A stretch of 64,000 bases of DNA from contig NC_014963.1 of the NCBI RefSeq assembly GCF_000179915.2, positions 3,844,001-3,908,000 on the forward strand, written 5' to 3'. The stretch comes from Terriglobus saanensis SP1PR4 (GTDB lineage Bacteria > Acidobacteriota > Terriglobia > Terriglobales > Acidobacteriaceae). The notes under the pieces are model-generated. The model did no database searches. It was not told the DNA's origin and saw nothing but the letters and a program-made list of their open reading frames with translations. Shown here piece by piece: positions 18,407 to 30,925 of the stretch. Position 1 is the first letter of the stretch. The number at the start of each line of letters is the position of its first letter. A program made the position numbers and the translations under genes.

Positions 18407-19216
18407 CTAAACCACCTGCCCTTCTATACGTCCTAAAAGCCTTGCAAGTTCCGCGCGCCCCCGGCTGATGCGGCTTTTCACCGTACCCTCCGGAACATTC
18501 AGCACAACGGAAATTTCTTTGTAATCCATGTCTTCCAAATCGCGGAGAATCACCGCTTCGCGCAGTTCCGGAGACATTTGCTTCAAACCATGTTGGATGC
18601 GCGCACGCATCTCTTTCTGCGCCACCTGGTCGTACTGGCTGCGGCGCGGATCGCTCAGACGGTCGGCCATCGTTGGCCCATCGTCTTCGCCGTCCATGCT
18701 CGCATCAATGGAATCAGTGACCCGCTCCTGCCGCGTACGACGGAAATGGTCGACCAGAAGGTTACGCGTCAGCGTCGTAAGCCAGGTCGTAAAGCCGCCC
18801 TTCGTCGCATCAAAATTGTCGAGATTCCGGTAGACCTTCAGGAAAACATCCTGCGTAAGGTCCTCAGCGTCGGAAGGAGAACCGGTGAAGCGATAGCAGA
18901 TGCCGTAGACGCGACGGTGCTGGGAGATGACCAGCTTCTGCCAAGCCAAAGAGTCTCCCTGCGAGCAGGCGACGACGAGCCTCTCCAACTCCAGCTGTTC
19001 CGCCGTCTTCTCCAAAGGTCTCTCCGCGCGCTGGCCGCCCATGGTCGGACCCCGACCATTGTTCATGGCGCCACCCGCTGTAACAGGAAGTGTATCGCCG
19101 ATTTGCGCCAACGGAACGATCTTCACATTCGGCCGTGGGAAAGGATTCTCCGGAAAGCGGGCAAGCCGGGGCGTCTTCGGTCCCAGAGAAGCCATCGAGA
19201 TGTGCAGAACGCCCAT
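18407..19216 (-). CDS. ECF-type RNA polymerase sigma factor (sigma-E-like)
   Basis: Region 2 includes LTQDVFLKVYRNLDNFD and FTTWLTTLTRNLLVDHFRR. Region 4 includes LREAVILRDLEDMDYKEISV and NVPEGTVKSRISRGRAELAR. Between them is an acidic linker with DASMDGEDDGP. The protein is 269 residues from the ATG at 19216. Family members usually begin close to region 2, so the ATG at 19066 (219 residues) is equally possible; the first 50 residues are proline-rich and unlike a sigma domain. It heads an operon with its anti-sigma factor and two envelope proteins. Confidence 0.9.
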   Translation of the reverse strand: MGVLHISMASLGPKTPRLARFPENPFPRPNVKIVPLAQIGDTLPVTAGGAMNNGRGPTMGGQRAERPLEKTAEQLELERLVVACSQGDSLAWQKLVISQHRRVYGICYRFTGSPSDAEDLTQDVFLKVYRNLDNFDATKGGFTTWLTTLTRNLLVDHFRRTRQERVTDSIDASMDGEDDGPTMADRLSDPRRSQYDQVAQKEMRARIQHGLKQMSPELREAVILRDLEDMDYKEISVVLNVPEGTVKSRISRGRAELARLLGRIEGQVV

Positions 19217-19467
19217 GCATCTCTATACGCAATGTCCTCTGGCGGAGTTCCCTGGGGGAACTTCAAAGGCGCAGCCAGTGGCCGCGCCTTTGAGTTACCA
19301 CCGTACTTTGTCATCGTGTAACGGGGAAAAGGATCTGCCCATGTACACTTTGTCATCCCGTAGCGAAGCGAAGGGATCTGCTTTTACGAAGTGCCTTTGA
19401 GACTGCTTTGTGCTCTCCGCGCCATCCTTTCGCGATGAAGCCGCGAAAGAATGGGACACAGACTCTT
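19217..19467. repeat. Intergenic block of repeats A and B between sodC and the sigma gene
   Basis: A good copy of repeat A (19349-19386) is preceded by a degenerate copy (19305-19338). An inverted repeat B hairpin follows at 19408-19460, with CTTTCGCG pairing with CGCGAAAG. The block lies after the sodC 3' end and before the sigma gene on the minus strand, so the sigma promoter must be in or beside it. Confidence 0.65.
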
Positions 19468-19998
19468 TTATGCCGCAGGAACGACGCCGCAGGCGATCCG
19501 GTTTCCCGAAGCTCCGGCTGGATCCGTCATCTGGTCGTCCTTCTTTTCATGCACCACGACCGAGGTTCCGCCGTTGGCGAAGATCGAGTTCGGGGCAGAC
19601 GGATCCAGAGACAGATAATCCGCAACAAACGTCTTCTCGCCACGGTGGTTCTCGCCAACCGTCACGCTCTCGGGAAAATCTCCGTCGTGGTGACCGTCTG
19701 TGCTCATGAATCCGTGATGCTTCGTGGTGGGGTTGAAGTGTCCACCCGCCGTCTTGAAATCGGGAGCTTCGCACTTGCCCACCGCATGCACGTGGACTGC
19801 GTGGTCGCCAATGGGAAGATTTTCCAGCTTCACTTCAACCTTCACGCCTTTTTTAACCTGCTTGAAGGTGACCGTTCCGGCATCTTTGCCCTGCGGGTCC
19901 TTCAGAATGACCTTCACCGACTTCTTCTGGGCGACCGCAGGCGCCACCGCCAGCGTCATCGCTGTTGCTACCGCTGCTAATCGCATACCGAAATTCAT
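19468..19998 (-). CDS. sodC: Periplasmic Cu/Zn superoxide dismutase
   Basis: A 176-residue exported enzyme that dismutates superoxide in the periplasm. The signal peptide (MNFGMRLAAVATAMTLAVAP) ends near AVAQ. Copper and zinc ligands are visible in HAVHVHAVGKCEAP, GGHFNPTTKHHG and DGHHDGDFP. The second disulfide cysteine is in NRIACGVV near the C terminus, as in the family. The length is typical. Confidence 0.95.
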   Translation of the reverse strand: MNFGMRLAAVATAMTLAVAPAVAQKKSVKVILKDPQGKDAGTVTFKQVKKGVKVEVKLENLPIGDHAVHVHAVGKCEAPDFKTAGGHFNPTTKHHGFMSTDGHHDGDFPESVTVGENHRGEKTFVADYLSLDPSAPNSIFANGGTSVVVHEKKDDQMTDPAGASGNRIACGVVPAA

Positions 19999-20075
19999 CT
20001 GTCGTTCCTCCGTGGATTGAATGCACGCTCAGAATACTCCTAGGATGGCGAACCTTTCGATTGATCCCCACAGGT

Positions 20076-20094
20076 ATCTTACTTTCAGTAAGAT
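20076..20094. promoter_or_regulatory. Operator-like palindrome between sodC and the SGNH hydrolase gene
   Basis: ATCTTACT and AGTAAGAT are separated by TTC, in the divergent space between the two start codons. It resembles the dyads bound by small helix-turn-helix repressors. No regulator gene is adjacent. Confidence 0.45.
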
Positions 20095-20151
20095 CAAACC
20101 GTCGGGAACTCTCTGCCGTCTACAACATTAGTCGAGGTAAAAGACATCTTC

Positions 20152-21351
20152 ATGCGACGCATCTCACTCCTCCTTCTTCTGTTTGTTGCTTCCATTACAC
20201 AGGCTGAGACCCAGTGGGTCGGTACTTGGGCCACCTCGCCGCTGAGCGGAAACGCAAAGATCAGCGACACCCTCAAGCTAGGAGAGGCGGAGACCACGGT
20301 GCGCGAAGTCGTGCACATCTCGCAGGGCGGAAACACCATGCGTCTGACCCTGACCAATGAATTTGGCGGCGTGCCGCTCAATATCTCTTCGGTACACGTC
20401 GCATTTCTTTCTGCCGGAAGCCGCATCCTCCCCGCTACGGACCGGGCCATCACCTTCGGAGGCCAGAGCTCGACAACCATCCCCACGGGACAGTTCCTCT
20501 CCAGTGATCCTGTGAAGTTGACCCTGCCCATCTTCTCCGATCTCGTCATCAGCATCGTCGTTCCGACACAGGCGCTCACTACCGTCACCTATCATCCTCT
20601 TGCTGTGGAGACCACTTATTTCGCTGCCGGCAACCACGCTGCGGATGAAGCCATGGACGAAGCACCGACCAATACCTCCTGGTACTTCCTCAAAAACGTC
20701 CAGGTGAATGCCGAAAAAAAATCAGCTGCAATTGTGACGCTTGGGGATTCCATCACAGACGGCACCGCCTCTACAGTCGATGCGAATCGCCGCTGGCCAG
20801 ATGTTCTAGCTGCGCGGCTGGCCTCGAATAAAAAGACCAAGTACCTTTCCATTCTGAATGAAGGCATCAGTGGCAACCGCATTCTCCACGAAGGTACGGG
20901 ACCGCGCGCATTAAGCCGTCTCGATCGAGATGTTCTCGCGGCACCGGGCATCAAATTCCTTATCCTCTTGGAAGGCATCAACGACATAGGACGCACCGTC
21001 CAGCCTCTGCGACCTGGAGACGAGGTCACTGCCGACGCCATCATCAACGGCATGAAAGAGATCGTCATGCGCGCCCGTGCCCGGAATATCCGCGTCATCG
21101 GCGCTACGCTTACTCCTTTCGTCGGCGCAAAATACGCCTCACCCGCGGGCGAAGCGATGCGGCAGCAGGTAAACGCCTTCATCCGCACACAAGGCAGCTT
21201 TGACGGTGTCATCGACTTCGATAAGGCGACCCAGGATCCCGCCCACCCAGACCAGTTCCTTCCGAAGTACGATCACGGCGACCATCTTCACCCGTCCGAC
21301 GTTGGGTATGCCGCCATGGGGAGCTTCGTCGATCTGAAGCTCTTCAAATAA
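20152..21351 (+). CDS. Secreted SGNH/GDSL-family esterase or lipase
   Basis: A 399-residue secreted hydrolase with a signal peptide ending near TQAE. An N-terminal beta domain of about 190 residues starts WVGTWATSP. The SGNH domain has block I in LGDSITDG, block II in NEGISGNRIL, block III in GINDIG, and the catalytic Asp/His in HLHPSDVGY. This arrangement is common in secreted acidobacterial carbohydrate esterases and lipases. The exact substrate is not predictable. Confidence 0.9.
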   Translation: MRRISLLLLLFVASITQAETQWVGTWATSPLSGNAKISDTLKLGEAETTVREVVHISQGGNTMRLTLTNEFGGVPLNISSVHVAFLSAGSRILPATDRAITFGGQSSTTIPTGQFLSSDPVKLTLPIFSDLVISIVVPTQALTTVTYHPLAVETTYFAAGNHAADEAMDEAPTNTSWYFLKNVQVNAEKKSAAIVTLGDSITDGTASTVDANRRWPDVLAARLASNKKTKYLSILNEGISGNRILHEGTGPRALSRLDRDVLAAPGIKFLILLEGINDIGRTVQPLRPGDEVTADAIINGMKEIVMRARARNIRVIGATLTPFVGAKYASPAGEAMRQQVNAFIRTQGSFDGVIDFDKATQDPAHPDQFLPKYDHGDHLHPSDVGYAAMGSFVDLKLFK

Positions 21352-21469
21352 ATCAGGGACCATTCCGTACTTGCAAGTCCGGATACGCTTCAAGAGAGAA
21401 AGAATAAATTCAGCGCCTCCGTGTCTTATCGACAACAACCATTAGTTGAAGTCGATCCGGGAGATCCCA

Positions 21470-21913
21470 TTGAAGTTGAATCCGAAGTTTGCTCTTGCTG
21501 CCTCATTAACCGTTCTTGCCCTCTCTACAACCGTTCACGCGGAAGATCTAAGCAGAGACATTCTTGTTCGCGAGAACATGGTGTGGGAGACCTTCGTGGG
21601 ATCACAACCCAATATCACGGCTTTTAAGCAGCTTTTAGCCCCGGATTACCTCTGCATCGAAGCTACGGGAGTGCTGATGAATGAGGCAGAGAATGTTGAC
21701 CAGCTTAAGATTTTGACTTTTTCGTCTTTTCAGATTCACGATCCGCACGTCATTCGGATTTCGGCCAAATCAGCTCTGATCGTCGCCCGCGTTCATTTCG
21801 AGGGCACGGCCGGAGGACAGAAAATGGATGGCGAAACTTTGACTTCGACAGTTTGGATAAAACAAGGCAAGACCTGGCTGGCACAACTCCATCAGGAAAC
21901 ATTCAAAAAATAG
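21470..21913 (+). CDS. Small secreted protein, NTF2/SnoaL-like (DUF4440-type)
   Basis: About 147 residues with a signal peptide ending at VHAE. The mature part looks like the cone-shaped SnoaL/NTF2 fold: RDILVRENMVWETFVG helix, then LLAPDYLCIEATGVL, and a C-terminal TSTVWIKQGKTWLAQLHQ strand pair. Proteins of this kind can be enzymes or binding partners. No ATG fits. A TTG at 21470 preceded by GGGAG is the best start, and another TTG at 21446 is possible. Similarity is inferred by eye. Confidence 0.6.
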   Translation: MKLNPKFALAASLTVLALSTTVHAEDLSRDILVRENMVWETFVGSQPNITAFKQLLAPDYLCIEATGVLMNEAENVDQLKILTFSSFQIHDPHVIRISAKSALIVARVHFEGTAGGQKMDGETLTSTVWIKQGKTWLAQLHQETFKK

Positions 21914-21932
21914 TTCGTCGCGTTTGGAAGCG

Positions 21933-22484
21933 CTAAAGTGTCTTTGTCATGTGGACAATCGGAAGTGTCTCTCCGTTTGGAAGCGGGATAGTTCTGTACT
22001 CCCTCGGAAGGTATCCTTTGAGGGAGTACAGAGGTACACCAGTGAGAGTCGATCCCATCTCAAGCTTTCGAAAACCGGCTTCATGCGCCGCGTCCTCACA
22101 GTGCTTCAACATCAAAGTACCCAGTCCCCGACGCGACCACCCGTGATGAACGAAAATCGCCCGGATTTTTGCCGGTTCCGTGGCAGGATCAAGCAAGGTT
22201 AGCTCCCGATTCGGCCCATGGTCGCTACCAAAGAGCGTCCTTCGGTAACTCCATCCACCGGACGCAACGATCCGATCTGGCTCTGCAATAGGTGCTGCCA
22301 CGAAGTACGTTCCGTCTTCAACGAGTTGCGTATCCAGCCCAAGCGCATGCCCTAGGGCACCCTCGATCTGCGCGGCGCTGTAATCATTCTTCTGCAGATG
22401 ACGGACGGACAACTCGATCAGTTCACGAAGCTCGGGGATATCGCGAGGTTCCGCGCGACGAATTTGAAATTCTTCAGTGCTCAA
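21933..22484 (-). CDS. GNAT-family N-acetyltransferase
   Basis: A 183-residue acetyltransferase. The N terminus has FQIRRAEPRDIPELRELIEL, and the acetyl-CoA-binding motif A is IFVHHGWSRRGLGTLMLKHC. The C-terminal SLKGYLPREYR helix-strand ends the fold. The acceptor substrate is unknown. The start overlaps the 3' end of a methyltransferase remnant by 11 bases, which places it in a rearranged stretch. Confidence 0.85.
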   Translation of the reverse strand: MSTEEFQIRRAEPRDIPELRELIELSVRHLQKNDYSAAQIEGALGHALGLDTQLVEDGTYFVAAPIAEPDRIVASGGWSYRRTLFGSDHGPNRELTLLDPATEPAKIRAIFVHHGWSRRGLGTLMLKHCEDAAHEAGFRKLEMGSTLTGVPLYSLKGYLPREYRTIPLPNGETLPIVHMTKTL

Positions 22485-22758
22485 AAGATCTCACCGGCTT
22501 TTCTGAAGGCCGCGCTCCGAATCGCCCAGCATTGATCCAGTATCTCGTTCCCACTGCGATCACCCGATGGCCATTCGCAAGGAAGACATCACTCAACGTG
22601 CCCGTACCTGCTGCGATATCGGCAACGGTCCAGTCCGGCACCAGACCGCACCACTTTTCGAGCAGCGGCAACGCTACGAAAGGGTCGTAACGTTCGCGAT
22701 ACTGGGCGTACTCTGCCACCCTACCGCTGAATCTCTCAACATGAACACTCATCTCCAT
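22474..22758 (-). pseudogene. Truncated class I SAM-dependent methyltransferase
   Basis: The first 70 residues read as a normal methyltransferase start (RFSGRVAEYAQYRERYDPF, then the SAM-binding motif VADIAAGTGTLSDVFLANGH). After RVIAV the sequence departs from the family and stops at 94 residues, whereas intact members are about 250. The break lies close to the start of the GNAT gene, so a deletion probably removed the rest. Confidence 0.75.
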
Positions 22759-22850
22759 TCATTCTAGGCAGTATCGACAATAGACTTTGCTCCGTTCCTT
22801 TGATTTGTTGTCCTGTTTTTCATGGGTATTGGGCGTTCTGAGTTGAGTGA

Positions 22851-22958
22851 GTGCAGTGGAGCCGGATCGAGGGTCTGCTTCCCGTGCGTGTGAAGACCGT
22901 AGACCGGACCACCGTGGGCAACCGTGTTTTTATCAAAGGGGTTCTTTGGGTGCTTCGC
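22851..22958 (+). pseudogene. IS5-type transposase fragment, N-terminal piece
   Basis: The plus strand reads MQWSRIEGLLPVRVK, then NRVFIKGVLWVLR. This matches the start of IS5-group (DUF4096) transposases, where LWVLR is followed by a short linker and the RYGK segment. The reading frame leaves the family after LWVLR. No terminal inverted repeats or catalytic DDE core remain. Confidence 0.7.
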
Positions 22959-22969
22959 CTCCGGTGCTC

Positions 22970-23074
22970 GCTGACACGGTCACGGAAGATCTTCTCCCAA
23001 CCCGCCTTGGCCGCCCAGCGACTGAACCGCTTATGAACGTTCTTGTACTTGCCGTAACGCTTGCGCAGATGCAC
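22970..23074 (-). pseudogene. IS5-type transposase fragment, next segment in opposite orientation
   Basis: The minus strand reads HLRKRYGKYKNVHKRFSRWA, then KAGWEKIFRD. In an intact IS5-group transposase this comes directly after the LWVLR segment. Here it is adjacent but on the other strand, so the two pieces are head to head across about 11 bases. An internal inversion, or the joining of two copies, would explain this. Confidence 0.7.
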
Positions 23075-23162
23075 AGAATAAATGCGGGGGTCGAGAGAAA
23101 AGAGGCCGAGAGAAAATTGTTGATATCATTTTGTAAATTGTCAGCAGTGCTATTCTCGTACG

Positions 23163-23774
23163 ATGACCCGCTTCTTATTGCTGGGGATGTTGCTTAGTTT
23201 GCCTGTATGTGCACAGCAGACCAACCCTCATATACTTCTCCACACCGATCTTGGCGACATTGAATTGGAAGCCGACGCAAGACAAGCGCCAGCGACCACT
23301 GCAAACTTCCTGCGCTACGTAAATGGTGGATTCTATGATGGAGGTGCTTTTCACCGCACTGTGACTCCACAGAACCAACCTGACAATCTGATCAAGATTG
23401 AGGTTATTCAAGCGGGCATCAATCCCGACTTGGAGAAAAAAATTTTCCCTGCAATTGGTCTTGAACGAACGAATAAGACCGGCCTCCATCATGTCAATGG
23501 CACGGTCTCGATGGCCCGCAATGTCCCGAACTCTGCAACATCTGAGTTTTTCATCTGCATCGGCGACCAGCCAGAACTTGACTTCGGAGGAAAACGAAAT
23601 CCAGATGGCCAGGGCTTTGCCGCATTCGGGCACGTTGTCCGGGGGATGAGCGTGGTTCGTAAGATCCAGTTATCGTCGGCAGAGGCACAGAAGCTTACGC
23701 CACCCATTGGAATTCTTTCTGCAACAATTGTAAAAACCAGAATCAGCCATACTCGCATCGAACAGCCTCAATAG
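23163..23774 (+). CDS. Exported cyclophilin-type peptidyl-prolyl isomerase
   Basis: A 203-residue cyclophilin with a short signal peptide ending near VCAQQ. Fold markers are HTDLGDIELEAD, ATTANFLRYVNGGFYDGGAFHR, NGTVSMARN, SATSEFFICIGDQPELDFGG and FAAFGHVVRGMSVV. Compared with small bacterial cyclophilins it has a longer stretch between the FHR arginine and the glycine-rich strand (about residues 63-95). It should speed proline isomerisation in the periplasm. Confidence 0.9.
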   Translation: MTRFLLLGMLLSLPVCAQQTNPHILLHTDLGDIELEADARQAPATTANFLRYVNGGFYDGGAFHRTVTPQNQPDNLIKIEVIQAGINPDLEKKIFPAIGLERTNKTGLHHVNGTVSMARNVPNSATSEFFICIGDQPELDFGGKRNPDGQGFAAFGHVVRGMSVVRKIQLSSAEAQKLTPPIGILSATIVKTRISHTRIEQPQ

Positions 23775-24436
23775 ATGGAGTGAACGAAGTGATACAAGCA
23801 ATTCGCCCATTCTTGGCTCACCGTCTCTTATTACTTCTGTCGCTCAACGAAGTAATAAGAGAAGTCCACACCTATTGTTCGGATCATCTGGCACACTATC
23901 GTTTCTGGCGCGCCTCGAAGCCTCATGATAGCGCTCTGAGCGCCCGATTCCTTCACAAAGCCCCGCTCTCTTCTTCGGATGAAACCTCGCTGTGCAAGCC
24001 GAAAAGATCCTACGGAAATTTGGCGTGAGGGATGGCCCCTACCTCGCCGACGTCGTTTTACTGATGGCGAAATAAGCAGTGCGCATGCAGTCGCCGCAGT
24101 TGGTCTTCGCAGGGGTAGACACGCTCCATTTCAGAGCGTGCAAGAAGGCTGGTATTTCGCTCTTCGGGAGTAATTTGAACGCCTACTGGTCTCCGGGGGA
24201 AACTGGCCTGGACTAGCGTCGCTTTTGCTTCGATACCATATCCGGCGTCTCGTTGTATCAGATCGAGGCCACCCAGCGGAAGCGTCAGATCTTCCTGCCT
24301 CATCACGACCTTGTTCATCGTGATTTCGATTTCCAGGCCAGCGAAAACGGCCTCCACCTAATTTCTTCGACTTCTAGACATGACGCTCATCTTTATCCAT
24401 TGCGAAGACACTGCTTGAGAATAGCTTCAAACGTAA
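23775..24436. other. Gene-poor stretch between the cyclophilin gene and the rRNA operon
   Basis: About 660 bases with no gene I can support. A 100-codon minus-strand frame (24058-24357) has no recognisable family. The stretch holds a 14-bp inverted repeat at 23824-23862 and a smaller one at 24120-24140. Base composition looks lower in GC than the flanks. Confidence 0.5.
23824..23862. repeat. 14-bp perfect inverted repeat
   Basis: TCTCTTATTACTTC and GAAGTAATAAGAGA are separated by 11 bases, 50 bases after the cyclophilin stop. No T-run follows. The core ATTACTTC...GAAGTAAT recurs at 57261-57285. Confidence 0.65.
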
Positions 24437-24464
24437 CAAAGCCCACTCCGAAGAGTGGGCTTTG
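24437..24464 (-). terminator. Terminator of the rRNA operon
   Basis: On the minus strand, CAAAGCCCACTC pairs with GAGTGGGCTTTG around a TTCG tetraloop and is followed by a T-rich tract. It lies 16 bases after the 5S gene. Confidence 0.85.
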
Positions 24465-24479
24465 CTTTTGAAATAATGC

Positions 24480-24593
<114 letters not shown>

Positions 24594-24627
24594 AAATTGT
24601 CGAATGATCGCGTTGCGATCTTTCACG

Positions 24628-24642
24628 ACTGAATAGATTGGG
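24628..24642 (-). other. 3' arm of the 23S precursor processing stem
   Basis: ACTGAATAGATTGGG here is the exact reverse complement of 27909-27923, on the other side of 23S. In the transcript the two would pair into a 15-bp stem bracketing 23S, as RNase III substrates do. Confidence 0.75.
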
Positions 24643-24739
24643 CTAGAGGTATTTCCTGTTTGTTTCTATTAGTAACTACATGGCTTGTGTCGAGAATCTC
24701 TTCGAACAGACTATATAAAACATCTGCGCAGAGTAAATT

Positions 24740-27690
<2,951 letters not shown>

Positions 27691-28058
27691 CATAGAATTT
27701 ACTCGCACGCAGAGGTCATTGCTGACCAAAGCGCCTCATAATCTACGTTTTGATAATTTATATAGTCCGCCGTGTCAGATCGCTTCACGCATCGGAACAC
27801 ACCCGATACATCCACGCCTGACTGAATATTCTAAAGACACTCAACACTAAATCTTCATCGCAAGGAAACTACCCATGCTTTGAAGGCTCAGCCTTGTAGT
27901 TACATTTACCCAATCTATTCAGTTGTCAAAAATCCTCAACGCGCCTTGTAACGCGTCCACCTTGTGGTGGCATGAGCTAAGTTGCCGCCCAAGGCTCAGC
28001 ACCTGGATAACTCCAGAAGCTCAACCTCATTCAGTAACTTTCCTTCGAGAGCAGATAA
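27691..28058 (-). other. Spacer between tRNA-Ala and 23S with processing stem and boxA-like element
   Basis: Holds the 5' arm of the 23S processing stem (27909-27923). Next to it is a boxA-like TTTTTGACAACT on the minus strand (27919-27930), of the kind that recruits Nus factors to rRNA transcripts. No gene is seen. Confidence 0.6.
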
Positions 28059-28134
28059 TGGTGGAGCTGACCGGGATCGAACCGATGACATCCTGCTTGC
28101 AAAGCAGGCGCTCTCCCAACTGAGCTACAGCCCC
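28059..28134 (-). tRNA. tRNA-Ala (anticodon TGC)
   Basis: Minus strand, 76 bases, starting GGGGCTGTAGCTCAG and ending with an encoded CCA. The anticodon loop CTTTGCAAG gives TGC, and the T arm contains GGTTCGATCC. It lies in the 16S-23S spacer, its usual place. Confidence 0.97.
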
Positions 28135-28159
28135 ATGATAAAGCACATAACGAGCGCAA

Positions 28160-28236
28160 TGGTGGGCCTGGGTAGACTCGAACTACCGACCTCACCCTTA
28201 TCAGGGGTGCGCTCTAGCCAACTGAGCTACAGGCCC
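28160..28236 (-). tRNA. tRNA-Ile (anticodon GAT)
   Basis: Minus strand, 77 bases, starting GGGCCTGTAGCTCAG and ending in an encoded CCA. The anticodon stem-loop CCCCTGATAAGGG gives GAT. It precedes tRNA-Ala in transcription order, the common Ile-Ala spacer arrangement. Confidence 0.97.
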
Positions 28237-28519
28237 AGCTAGATGGCTTAAGATATCTTACAACATCTCAAGCCCTCGCTGATCTTGTGGAGCTCGTTGA
28301 GCTCTCGAAAGTTTTCGAGGACACAGTTGAACGTGCGAACCGGCTACGCCGGATCTGACCATCGTAATGATCGAAGAGACTAAAAGAAGGTCTAGTTCAG
28401 GCTCCTCCAGTATTCACCCGAAGGCTTAGACTGGAAGGTTTCCGACAACTCATGAGCCACTCAGCCGAAGCTGCCCGTGATACACGGGACGTGGTCATGT
28501 GCCGGAGCGTTCTCTTTTA
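28237..28519 (-). other. Spacer between 16S and tRNA-Ile with 3' arm of the 16S processing stem
   Basis: ACACAGTTGAACGTGC at 28321-28336 pairs with 30144-30159 upstream of 16S over 16 positions with one mismatch. The two arms would form a stem around 16S in the precursor. Nothing else is recognised. Confidence 0.65.
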
Positions 28520-30020
<1,501 letters not shown>

Positions 30021-30143
30021 ATTCTGGTTGCTTGCCTTACGACGGAGGTCGTAAGAGTCAAGCGCCTGTCAGCGCTCGAAAGGCCGACAGGTTTAAAACT
30101 AGTGAGAATGACTAAACCAAAGGCCTACTTCATCTCACGACTG

Positions 30144-30171
30144 GCACGTTCAACTATGTTGTCAAAGATCC
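30144..30171 (-). promoter_or_regulatory. 5' arm of the 16S processing stem with adjoining boxA-like element
   Basis: 30144-30159 is the partner of 28321-28336. Directly upstream in the transcript is GGATCTTTGACAACA (minus strand, 30157-30171), which resembles rRNA antitermination boxA elements. Confidence 0.6.
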
Positions 30172-30311
30172 TCGCCAGATCGGCCTGAGCCGTCTGCTTT
30201 GGATCAAGGACATCTAAGAGGCAAAGCCTGCTGTAGAGTGTCCTCGAACTTGATGGCGCTGTTTTCGTCTTGGTACTGACCTTCTTCATCCGCCTTGATA
30301 CTCAACTACTT

Positions 30312-30391
30312 AGTATCTTTTGGCCCGACTACTTGTCAGTGACGTTTTGCGCGAACTCTCTAAGAGTATCGCTTTCGCTTGCCCTTGTCAA
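30312..30391 (-). promoter_or_regulatory. Two candidate tandem rRNA promoters
   Basis: On the minus strand, a TTGACA at 30391-30386 is followed by GATACT at 30370-30365 (spacing 15). A CTGACA at 30339-30334 is followed by GATACT at 30317-30312 (spacing 16). Paired promoters are usual for rRNA operons. The shared GATACT box supports the idea, but the spacings are slightly short. Confidence 0.4.
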
Positions 30392-30732
30392 TCCCCTCGC
30401 CAATCTTCTTTTCAACCCGTCAGGGAGAAGAACCAGCTGGAAGAACCAAGGCAAACCGAAACACACTCGGAAGCTCGCGAAACAGCGCACAAAATCTCAA
30501 TCATCTCTAAAGTTGACTGCCATAAAAGCAGTAACTCCGAGGCTCTAGGCCTCTCTTGTAGAGCAGTGGCTTGGGTTTGGATTGGGCCGCCGTAGCTTGC
30601 CACAACAAACGCTTGGACTGCAGCTCCATCAACTCGCCGGAAGCCTCTCTGAGGCCCTATCCGTTGTCGCCATTCTTTTCTGGCAGACCGCAAGCGTGAA
30701 ACGCTTACTTCTTGTTCTTTACTTCTTTGTTT

Positions 30733-30925
30733 TCTGCAACTTCTTGACTCTACAGGAACATTCCGCTTTCTGCAACTTCATGTTTCAGCAGGCTGCTTCT
30801 TGTTTTCTGCAACTTTCCAACTCTACAGGAACATCTTGCTTTCTGCAACTTCGTGTTTCAGCAGGCAACCTTTTGTTTCCGCAACCTCTTGACTCTACCG
30901 GATCATTTCGTTCTGTGCAACCCCT
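30733..30925. repeat. 73-bp tandem repeat with 36/37-bp internal period
   Basis: Units start at 30733, 30806 and 30879 (partial). Each contains two TCTGCAAC motifs, so the motif recurs at 30733, 30769, 30806 and 30842, then as degenerate forms at 30879 and about 30914. The two full units differ mainly in their spacer bases. It lies between the rRNA promoters and the divergent DUF4337 gene. Confidence 0.85.

Noticed and set aside
21995-22030. 10-bp inverted repeat (TGTACTCCCT/AGGGAGTACA)
   Set aside because: It lies inside the GNAT coding region near the C-terminal strand; coding constraint explains it well enough.
24058-24357. A 99-residue minus-strand frame next to the rRNA operon
   Set aside because: No family, no ribosome site of note, and it lies in a scarred stretch; it is as likely to be noncoding.
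30733-30925. CRISPR array
   Set aside because: The repeat is a direct 73-bp tandem with no unique spacers and no cas genes; the 36-37-bp period is internal.
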